A stretch of DNA of 64,000 nt. Origin: Cohnella hashimotonis (GTDB taxonomy: Bacteria > Bacillota > Bacilli > Paenibacillales > Paenibacillaceae). Below are positions 23,871 through 30,491 of the stretch, piece by piece. The translations under genes were made by a program, and so were the position numbers. Within the stretch, counting starts at the first letter, position 1, and each line of letters begins with the position of its first letter. The stretch lies in contig NZ_JAGRPV010000001.1 of NCBI RefSeq assembly GCF_030014955.1, positions 5,332,001 through 5,396,000 of the forward strand, written 5' to 3'. The notes beneath the pieces are model-generated. The model saw only the letters and a list, made by a program, of their open reading frames with translations, did not search any database and was not told the DNA's origin.

Positions 23871-25052
23871 ATGAGTCCAAAAACATTTCAAATCGCCTAT
23901 GTGAGCACCTACGTACCGAAGAAATGCGGCTTGGCCACGTATACGCATCATCTTCGGGATGCGGTTCGCACAGCGCACAACGGCATTTTTCCCGATCCGA
24001 TTGTCGCCATGTGCAACGAAGACGAGTTGGAGCTCTATAATGAAAGCTGGCACTATCCCCTCCTTAAAAACGATAAAGAAGAATATCGCAAAATGGCCGA
24101 TTATTTGAACAGAAGTGCAATCGATATCGTTTCCCTTCAGCATGAATTCGGAATCTTCGGCGGAGAAGCCGGCTCCTACGCGCTTGAATTGCTGAGCCGG
24201 CTGAACAAACCTGTCGTTACGACCTTTCATACGGTATTCGAAAATCCGGAGGAGCCGTACGCAAGCGTTCAGGCCGAAATCGCGAAGCGCAGCGATCGCA
24301 TTCACGTGATGAACCGCAAAGCGATCGGTTATCTGAACGACAACTTCGGCATCCCGCTGGAGAAAATCTCCTACATTCCGCACGGAACGCCGGTACCGAG
24401 CAAGGCCGATCGGATCCGTACGCGCAGCGAATACGGATGGGAGCAGCGCAAGGTCGTCTTTCAATTCGGTCTGCTCAGCCGCAGCAAGGGCGTAGAGCTG
24501 ATTCTCCGCTCGATGGCCGCAGCCGTCAAGGCGGTGCCCGATCTGCTATACGTGCTGGCCGGACAGACCCATCCCGAGGTGCGCAAACACGAGGGCGAAG
24601 CCTATCGCGAGGAGCTCAACGCCCTTATCGAAGACCTCGGTCTGCAGCACCATGTGCGCATGATCGACCGTTATATTCCCGAAGAAGAGCTGACTTCCCT
24701 GCTGCAAGCCTGCGATCTTTATGTGACGCCGTATCCCGGCATGCAACAGATTACGAGCGGCACGCTGGCTTATGCGGTCGGGCTTGGCCGCCCTGTGCTC
24801 AGCAGCCCTTATATTTATGCCAAGGATCTGCTCCAGGGCAGCGAAGAGTTCCTGCTCCCTTACGGCGATGTCGAAGCTTGGGGCGTGAAGCTGATCGAGC
24901 TTTTCTCTTACCCCGAGAAGCTCAAGCTGTGCGAAAAAAAGGCTGCCGAAATCGGCAAGAGCATGCAATGGCCGGTCGTGGGTCAAGAATACCTGCAGCT
25001 GCTCGAACGGACCGCTGCGGAGAAGCGTTGGAGGATGGCCGATGTTATCTAA
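23871..25052 (+). CDS. Glycosyltransferase family 4 (GT-B fold)
   Basis: A 393-residue retaining glycosyltransferase. The N-terminal domain begins IAYVSTYVPKKCGLATYTHHL and contains the acceptor-side VSLQHEFGIFGGEAG. The C-terminal nucleotide-sugar domain has FQFGLLSRSKGVELILRSM and VTPYPGMQQITSGTLAYAVG, a variant of the E-x7-E loop. It should use the NDP-sugar made by the upstream enzyme. GGAGG precedes the ATG. The next gene overlaps its end by 11 bases, which implies coupled translation. Confidence 0.92.
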   Translation: MSPKTFQIAYVSTYVPKKCGLATYTHHLRDAVRTAHNGIFPDPIVAMCNEDELELYNESWHYPLLKNDKEEYRKMADYLNRSAIDIVSLQHEFGIFGGEAGSYALELLSRLNKPVVTTFHTVFENPEEPYASVQAEIAKRSDRIHVMNRKAIGYLNDNFGIPLEKISYIPHGTPVPSKADRIRTRSEYGWEQRKVVFQFGLLSRSKGVELILRSMAAAVKAVPDLLYVLAGQTHPEVRKHEGEAYREELNALIEDLGLQHHVRMIDRYIPEEELTSLLQACDLYVTPYPGMQQITSGTLAYAVGLGRPVLSSPYIYAKDLLQGSEEFLLPYGDVEAWGVKLIELFSYPEKLKLCEKKAAEIGKSMQWPVVGQEYLQLLERTAAEKRWRMADVI

Positions 25053-26385
25053 CCCGAAAGGGCGGAGCCATCCGCCCTCTTTTACCCATTTGCGCCGAAT
25101 GACGGACGATACGGGGCTGCTCGAGCACGCGCTCGGGCGGACGCCCCGCAGACGCGAAGGTTATACGACGGACGATAATGCGCGTTCGTTATGGGCTGTC
25201 ACCGAATGGCTGCGGGACGTGCCCGGCTCGGCAATAAGCGAGGCCGATCGCAATCAACTGCTCGATCTGGCATCCATTTATTTATCGTTCATGCTGTGGC
25301 AGCAAAAGGAAGACGGCTGGTGGCACAACAACGTTGCCTACGATCGTTCCCCCGAACCCGAATCGGTCTCGTACGACTGCCAAGGACGCTCGATATGGGC
25401 GTGCGTCAGTGCTTGGGTCGGGCTGCCCGATTCGCACAAGGACACCGCAAAAGCGATGTTCGAGTGCGCGATGCCGACGCTCGGGCAACTCGGTTCGCTG
25501 CGCGGTAAAGCCTACGCGCTGTCTGCCTGCGCGCACGCGCTCGAGAGCGAGCGCCTTGGCGCGATCTCTTTCAAGCCGGGCTGGCGGGAGCAGCTCAAGA
25601 CGCACGTCGTGCGCTTTCAAGACGAGCTGATCGAGACGTTCCTTCGCCACTCCGACGAGGAATGGCGCTGGTTCGAGACGCAGATGAGCTACGGAAACGG
25701 CGTGCTGCCTTGGGCGCTGCTGCGCTCCTACCGCGTGACGCATGCGCCAGAAGCGCTCGAGATCGGGCTCGACAGCCTCTCCTCCCTTCAGGCTGCGATG
25801 ACCGCGGAGGAAGGCTGGTTCCGCCCCATCGGCAATGCGGGTTGGCGCACGCGTGCGCGCAGCAGCAAGTGGGACCAGCAGCCGCTCGAGATCTTCAAGC
25901 TGGCGCTGGCGCTGGAGGAAGGCGCCGTCGCCCTGGAGGAAGCGGGCAAGCAAGGCGTCGCGCTGCTGCTCGCCTACGATCAAGGTCGCTCTGCGAAAGG
26001 CGGCTCGTCCGACGCCCGGTCGCCAGGCGGGGACCGCGGAACGGGCGGCTTCCGCGGCGCCGGCGCCATCCGGGCGCCGGAGGTCGGGATCGCGCTCGCC
26101 GTCCGCGCCGAGACGGAGGACGGGCCGATCGAGGAACGCGGCGACGCCAAAACGGCAAGCGAGTCCGACGCGCACGCAATCGAGGTCGCCGACTATGCGG
26201 CGCAGCTGCGTACCGCGCGCGATCGCTGCCTGCAGTGGTTTTTCGGCGATAACGATCTGGGCGCCATCATGGCGGACGAAAGCGACGGCAGCGGCTGCGA
26301 CGGCCTCCAGGAAAACGGCCCCAACGTTAACTGCGGCGCCGAGTCCACCATCGCTTATCTCATGACGGCGGCGCTGTGCCGCTGA
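25042..26385 (+). CDS. Alpha/alpha-toroid-like protein linked to a GT4 glycosyltransferase
   Basis: A 447-residue protein of the type often found next to or fused with GT4 enzymes. It begins with the hallmark FTHLRRMTDDTGLLEHA, then GYTTDDNARSLWA, and ends NVNCGAESTIAYLMTAAL. The helical repeats and the Trp/Asp-rich clefts resemble (alpha/alpha)6 sugar-processing proteins, but I cannot assign a reaction. Residues ~313-382 (25978-26187) are a low-complexity Gly/Ala/Arg/Glu insert between conserved parts. The start has TGGAGG upstream and lies inside the GT4 gene. Confidence 0.8.
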   Translation: MLSNPKGRSHPPSFTHLRRMTDDTGLLEHALGRTPRRREGYTTDDNARSLWAVTEWLRDVPGSAISEADRNQLLDLASIYLSFMLWQQKEDGWWHNNVAYDRSPEPESVSYDCQGRSIWACVSAWVGLPDSHKDTAKAMFECAMPTLGQLGSLRGKAYALSACAHALESERLGAISFKPGWREQLKTHVVRFQDELIETFLRHSDEEWRWFETQMSYGNGVLPWALLRSYRVTHAPEALEIGLDSLSSLQAAMTAEEGWFRPIGNAGWRTRARSSKWDQQPLEIFKLALALEEGAVALEEAGKQGVALLLAYDQGRSAKGGSSDARSPGGDRGTGGFRGAGAIRAPEVGIALAVRAETEDGPIEERGDAKTASESDAHAIEVADYAAQLRTARDRCLQWFFGDNDLGAIMADESDGSGCDGLQENGPNVNCGAESTIAYLMTAALCR

Positions 26386-26415
26386 GGGTCAGCACTTATT
26401 CGATACGATGAGACA

Positions 26416-26446
26416 GATCCCCTGCCGGGAGGCGGGGGATTTTTTA
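26416..26446 (+). terminator. Terminator of the glycosyltransferase cluster
   Basis: ATCCCCTGCC-GGGA-GGCGGGGGAT with one mismatch, followed by six T residues. Confidence 0.85.
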
Positions 26447-26454
26447 GCGGTAAG

Positions 26455-26840
26455 TGTGCGTGTGCTTTCCCTCGACAGTACTTCAGCTACCTCCGCTCGT
26501 GCGCCACCTCGTGTGCTTTCCCTCGGCAGTACTTCAGCTACCTCCGCTCGTGCGCCGCCGCATGTGCTTTCCGTCGGCAGTACTTCAGCTACCTCAGCTC
26601 GTGCGCTGCCTCGTGTGCTTTCCCTCGGCAGTACTTCAGCTACCTCCGCTCGTATGCCGCCTCATGTACTTTCCCTCGACAGTACTTCAGCTACCTCCGC
26701 TCGTATGCCGCCTCATGTGCTTTCCCTCGGTAGTACTTCAGCTAACTTCACTCGTATGCCGCCACATGTGCTTTCCCTCGGCAGTACTTCAGCTACCTCC
26801 GCTCGTGCGCTGCCTCGTGTGCTCTCCCTCGACAGTACTA
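26455..26840. repeat. Second 51-bp tandem satellite, about 7.4 copies
   Basis: GTGCTTTCCCTCGGCAGTAC recurs at 26462, 26513, 26564, 26615 and onward at an exact 51-bp period, with scattered substitutions that often change encoded residues. Because 51 is divisible by three, frames stay open (Ser/Thr/Ala repeats), but no ribosome site or termination context supports translation. The unit is unrelated in sequence to the 51-bp satellite at the left edge. It ends 22 bases beyond the stop of the adjacent leftward gene. Confidence 0.92.
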
Positions 26841-26862
26841 GCTCATAACACTTGTTTGAATT

Positions 26863-27534
26863 TCATTTGGACATTAGTTTCATAATTCTCCCGCCAGCTG
26901 AGCGCTCTAGAATGACCAGCCCTTTTTGTTCAAGTACGAGCGTGTGCCTCCCGATTGAACGATAGCTGACCTCCAGCTGTTCGACCAACTCCCCAACTTT
27001 CACGTTACCGGCTTGTTCCCGCGCATAATGCAAGATCGCCCGTTCGTATACGTTCAATCTGGGCCGATCCTTGGGAGCGATGAAACCCCAGGCCGACAGT
27101 GCGGCGAGCAGCGTCTGTTGGCACCGTCTCGGCTTCTCGAGCATGTCGTCGCGTGAAAAGCGGAGCAGGTGCCAGCCGTCGATGAGCAAATGATTCTGCC
27201 TCTCCAGGTTATCGGCGTACTTCCACCGGCTCACGTCCCTCACGTGCGTGCCGAAGGCATCCGCCTCCATCAGCAATCCGCGAGGACGCCGGATCGGATG
27301 GAGGAAGCCGTAGTCGCTGAAGCGCGTGCCGTCCTTCAGATCCGTGATCTCCATCTCGGGAATCAAGCCTGCGAGATCGCCTCTTACCTCCCACCAAACG
27401 TGCTGGGCCAGCAGCTTCTCGTTAAACCTGTCCAGCAGCAGCCTCCTTTTCCGCTCCCCTGCGCTCGCCTTGATCGCCTTTTCCATCATCTCGTCATAGG
27501 CCCGCTCGAATGCCGGATCCGCGCTCATGCTCAT
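26863..27534 (-). CDS. Putative PD-(D/E)XK-like nuclease with C-terminal winged helix, paralogue 1
   Basis: A 223-residue protein. Residues ~35-135 resemble a restriction-endonuclease-like core, as in DUF559/Vsr-type proteins (WWEVRGDL, GTRFSDYGFL, LLMEADAFGTHVRD, HLLRFSRDD). Candidate catalytic residues are D74 and E90, but the usual Lys two residues after the Glu is Asp (D92), so it may be inactive or a variant. Residues ~160-223 form a winged helix (KVGELVEQLEVSYRSIGRHTLVLEQKGLVIL). It is homologous along its length to the gene at 53129. A leader hairpin precedes its ribosome site, and a 51-bp satellite follows. Confidence 0.75.
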   Translation of the reverse strand: MSMSADPAFERAYDEMMEKAIKASAGERKRRLLLDRFNEKLLAQHVWWEVRGDLAGLIPEMEITDLKDGTRFSDYGFLHPIRRPRGLLMEADAFGTHVRDVSRWKYADNLERQNHLLIDGWHLLRFSRDDMLEKPRRCQQTLLAALSAWGFIAPKDRPRLNVYERAILHYAREQAGNVKVGELVEQLEVSYRSIGRHTLVLEQKGLVILERSAGGRIMKLMSK

Positions 27535-27544
27535 CTCTCCCCTC

Positions 27545-27600
27545 TGAAAATCAAAACAGGCCGCCCGCCGGATCTGCTCCGACGAACGGCCTGTGCTTCA
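27545..27600 (-). promoter_or_regulatory. 5' leader terminator-like hairpin of paralogue 1
   Basis: On the minus strand: TGAAGC, the stem ACAGGCCG paired with CGGCCTGT (27587-27594 with 27556-27563), then TTTGATTTT, followed directly by the AGGGGAGAG ribosome site. An inner GGA...TCC pair lies in the loop. The candidate -10 box TATAAT is at 27628-27623, so the hairpin forms near the 5' end of the message. Confidence 0.7.
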
Positions 27601-27622
27601 GGACCATACGATCTTTCGTTTG

Positions 27623-27628
27623 ATTATA
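27623..27628 (-). promoter_or_regulatory. Candidate -10 box of paralogue 1
   Basis: TATAAT on the minus strand inside an AT-rich patch, with TTTCTT about 18 bases upstream as a weak -35 box. Confidence 0.5.
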
Positions 27629-27664
27629 AAATACAATCTGCAGTAAAAGAAAGCAAGCGAATGT

Positions 27665-29029
27665 TCATTCTCCAGCACGCAGCTTGGCCAGCGCCGCCTC
27701 GAAGTCCGCCGGCAGCGGAGCCCGAACCGACAGCCGCTCTCCTGTCCAAGGATGCGGCCAGATCAGCCGTTCGCCGTGCAGCGCCTGCCGGGAGATCACC
27801 GTCCGCTTGCCGCCATAGAGACCGTCGCCCGCCAGCGGGTGCCCGATCGCGGCGAGATGCACGCGGATCTGGTGCGTACGGCCCGTTTCCAGGCGCAGTC
27901 GCACGAGCGTGAAGCCTTCGAAGCGTTCGACCGTCTCGTAATGCGTGATAGCCGCATCACCGGTCTCGCTCACGCGGCGGCGCGTGGAATGGTGGCGATC
28001 TTGTCCAATCGGCAGGTTGATCGTGCCGCGATCCTGCGCGAGTTCTCCCTCCGCCAGCGCGAGATAGATTCGCTCGATCTCTTTTTCCCGCATCGCTTTG
28101 TCGTATTGATAATGGGCGAATTCGTTTTTGGCGTATAAAACGGGCCCTGTCGTCTCCTTGTCGATACGGTGGATGTGTCTGATTCGCACGTCCTGTCCCG
28201 TCATCTCGTAGTATGCGGCGACGCCGTGCGCCAGCGTTCCCCGCTGGCCGCGCTCGCTCGGATGAACCTCGTAGCCGGAAGGCTTGTTCACGACAAGCGT
28301 GAAGTCGTCTTCGTACAGCACGTTGAGCTCCATCCAGTCCGGCGGAAAATCCCGTGATTCCCGCGGAAACAAGGCGAGCCTCAGCGAGGAGCCTTGCTGT
28401 ACGATGCCCTTGCTCTGCGCAAGCTTCGAAACGAGCTTCGGCGCAAGCGGCGTATGCTTCATGATCTGCTGCAGCGGCGCCGCGGCCAGCTCGCCCGGGA
28501 GGCGAAGCTCCATCCATTCGGCCTTGCGGCGCCCGAGCTTGAGCAAAGTATCGTCCATGCCGGCAAGGACGGCCGCGCGCGGCTCCGATCGGCCAGCCCT
28601 TCTGCCGCTTCTGCCGTTTGCGCCATAGCCTTCCGCAGCCGGGTTTCCTTTCGCTCGGCTTATCGTACCGCCGCTCATGCGACCAGCGCCGGAAAAGCCT
28701 CTCGCGGCATCCTGTCTCGTCTGCTCGCGTCCGCTCCTGCCGCCGTCGCGGCTGCTCCGTCCAGCTGTCGGCCGTTCCTGTCCGTTTCTGCCCGTCCCGC
28801 CCCGGGTTGGCTCAGACGGGCTTCTGCGCCCGCCTGCTGCCGGACCGCCCCGCATTTGCTCCGATTGGCCTCTGCGGCTCCCCGCGCTTCCCGAGCCCGG
28901 GCCGCCCCGGCCCCGCTGCTGACTCGTGTCGCCCCCGATGCGAGAGCCCTGCGCCGCCTCCCGGCTTCCCTTCTGCTGTCCCTTGTGCTGCTTCGGCTTG
29001 CCCTGCCGATTGCGTCCGGCCCCGCTCAT
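27665..29029 (-). CDS. RluA-family pseudouridine synthase with a long RGS-rich N-terminal extension
   Basis: The C-terminal ~298 residues (27665-28558) form a complete RluA-type pseudouridine synthase that isomerises uridines in rRNA or tRNA. It has the catalytic motif IHRIDKETTGPVL, TGRTHQIRVHLAAIGHPLAGD and an N-terminal S4-like segment (LVSKLAQSKGIVQQG). In front lies a ~157-residue Gly/Arg/Ser/Gln-rich disordered region with many RGG- and GRS-like repeats, unusual for this family. The long start (ATG 29029) has ACGGAG upstream, so the extension is probably real. An internal ATG at 28558 could give a short form. Confidence 0.88.
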   Translation of the reverse strand: MSGAGRNRQGKPKQHKGQQKGSREAAQGSRIGGDTSQQRGRGGPGSGSAGSRRGQSEQMRGGPAAGGRRSPSEPTRGGTGRNGQERPTAGRSSRDGGRSGREQTRQDAARGFSGAGRMSGGTISRAKGNPAAEGYGANGRSGRRAGRSEPRAAVLAGMDDTLLKLGRRKAEWMELRLPGELAAAPLQQIMKHTPLAPKLVSKLAQSKGIVQQGSSLRLALFPRESRDFPPDWMELNVLYEDDFTLVVNKPSGYEVHPSERGQRGTLAHGVAAYYEMTGQDVRIRHIHRIDKETTGPVLYAKNEFAHYQYDKAMREKEIERIYLALAEGELAQDRGTINLPIGQDRHHSTRRRVSETGDAAITHYETVERFEGFTLVRLRLETGRTHQIRVHLAAIGHPLAGDGLYGGKRTVISRQALHGERLIWPHPWTGERLSVRAPLPADFEAALAKLRAGE

Positions 29030-29325
29030 AGGCTTCAACTCCGTACTCTCTTAGGTTCTTATTCGCACAATATAAGTGAACGGCTTATGGATGTCAATTT
29101 TGCCGCGTACGGCCTGATTGGCGCCGCGTTCGTCGAATTCTATCAAACACTGCGAGACGAAGGTTTTGTCGGTTCCGGTCGGATCGGATTACAATTTGAT
29201 TACAGTGTGCGTTTTCGAGGCATCCGGACAAATAGCGTCAATTTACACCCGTATTCAGGCCGGGACCTTCGTGTTATTTTGAAGTCGGGGACATGCCCCA
29301 AACATCGCCAAGGAGGCAGAGCGCT
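29030..29325. other. Divergent intergenic region between the RluA gene and the acidic-protein gene
   Basis: About 300 bases between two divergent genes. It presumably holds both promoters; TTACAATTTGATTACAG near 29190-29206 is AT-rich, but no confident promoter pair is assigned. I see no gene. Confidence 0.4.
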
Positions 29326-29652
29326 ATGAGTACGAACGAAGAGCAGCTGGACCAAGAGGTATTGGAAGCGAATTCGGAAGAGCTTGGCGAGGAGGCTTCC
29401 GCGGAGGATACCGAGGCCGTCGCGTCCGCTGACGATTCGGACGAAGCAGAAGTCGAGGCGGCTCCCTCCGTCGAAGACGCCGTACTGACGGACGACTGGG
29501 CCGTCCAGACAGAAGCGCCTGCCGCATCGATCGAAATTGAAGAGGCAGCCGAATCGGACGCGGAAGATGCAGCCGAAGCCGTGGCGGAGGACGATGCCGA
29601 AGCCCTGGCAGTAGATGAAGAGCCCGAAGAAGAGGATGCGCTGGCAGATTGA
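29326..29652 (+). CDS. Small highly acidic protein of unknown function
   Basis: A 108-residue protein made largely of Glu, Asp, Ala and Val, with no aromatic core except a single Trp (LTDDWAVQTEAP) in the middle. It is predicted to be disordered and very acidic. The ATG follows AAGGAGGCAGAGCGCT, a strong site, so it is probably translated. I do not recognise a family. It could be a nucleic-acid mimic or chaperone tail, which is speculation. A terminator follows. Confidence 0.7.
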   Translation: MSTNEEQLDQEVLEANSEELGEEASAEDTEAVASADDSDEAEVEAAPSVEDAVLTDDWAVQTEAPAASIEIEEAAESDAEDAAEAVAEDDAEALAVDEEPEEEDALAD

Positions 29653-29665
29653 AAAATACCGGACT

Positions 29666-29701
29666 GCAGCGGGACCGCGACCGATGGTCCCGTTGCATTT
29701 T
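29666..29701 (+). terminator. Terminator of the acidic-protein gene
   Basis: GCAGCGGGACC pairs with GGTCCCGTTGC (29686-29696) with one mismatch, then TTTT. Confidence 0.82.
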
Positions 29702-29731
29702 AAATGCCGCATCGTCGTCAAGCCATACGCT

Positions 29732-30400
29732 TCAGCGGCTGCGAACGGATGAGAGCAGCGCCCATCTGCGCTCCCTCCGCTTCATGTATCGGGGAAGGGT
29801 GCGATAGACGCCCACGCAATCCCGGTAAGCCTGCTTCGCGGCTGCACGATCCCCGAGTCTTGCATAGATTTTCCCCAACAAGTAGTAGGCCTCGCACGAC
29901 GAAGCGTGAACGTCCTGAAACGCCTTCAAATAAGAAGCGGCCTTCGCGTCGTCCTTGCCTGCCCAGGCATCGCCGAGCAGCAAGTAAGGCAATCCGAACT
30001 TGACGCGCGGATTGAGCGCCAGCGCCTCGCGCATATGCTGTTCCCCGGTCTCCAATTGCCCCAGCGCCAGCTCGCACTGCCCTAGTTCGCTCCAATATTC
30101 GGCGGATTGCGTCATCCGGTCTTCCATGCCGGCCAGCAAGTTCCGCGCCTCCTCGAATTTGCGCATCCCGATCAGCTCATGCGCGAGCTCCGACTTGGCA
30201 GGAGTATCGTGCGGGTTCAACAACAGCTGCCGCCGCAGCTTGCTTACGCGGCTGCGCCGTTTAAACGGCTTGAGCAGGCTCGGCGTAATGCCCAAAAATC
30301 GCCGATCGAGCACGTAAAAAATGACGAGCAAGACGATAAGGGCCAAAAATGGATTGCCGAGCAGCCATGAAAGCAGAACAAAAACAAAAAAGATTTTCAT
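29732..30400 (-). CDS. Membrane-anchored tetratricopeptide-repeat protein
   Basis: A 222-residue protein with an N-terminal hydrophobic hairpin or double helix (VFVLLSWLLGNPFLALIVLLVIFYVL, about residues 5-30), then a basic stretch and about four TPR units (AELAHELIGMRKFEEARNLL-like, SAEYWSELGQCELALGQLETG, CEAYYLLGKIYARLGDRAAAKQAYR). TPRs usually mediate protein-protein contacts; the partner is unknown. GGGAGGTTTCTTC precedes the ATG. It lies 91 bases downstream of hrpB in the same direction. Confidence 0.85.
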   Translation of the reverse strand: MKIFFVFVLLSWLLGNPFLALIVLLVIFYVLDRRFLGITPSLLKPFKRRSRVSKLRRQLLLNPHDTPAKSELAHELIGMRKFEEARNLLAGMEDRMTQSAEYWSELGQCELALGQLETGEQHMREALALNPRVKFGLPYLLLGDAWAGKDDAKAASYLKAFQDVHASSCEAYYLLGKIYARLGDRAAAKQAYRDCVGVYRTLPRYMKRRERRWALLSSVRSR

Positions 30401-30491
30401 GAAGAAACCTCCCGATCCATCGCATCAGACGATAAGCCGGCGGCTATGCGCCTCAACCGATCATACCACACGAGAGGAAAATAAAGGGATT

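Noticed and set aside
1..26840. CRISPR arrays as an explanation of the 51-bp repeats
   Set aside because: The copies are contiguous, without unique spacers, and no cas genes are in the window.
26408..26848. A 146-codon frame encoding STSATSARAPP-type repeats
   Set aside because: It coincides with the 51-bp satellite. Substitutions between copies are often non-synonymous, another frame is also open, and no ribosome site is present.
27545..27600. The leader hairpin of the 27-kb gene as a T-box or known riboswitch
   Set aside because: The leader is under 100 nt and lacks the T-box sequence and specifier loop. I could not match it to a riboswitch class I know, so I report it as an unknown element.
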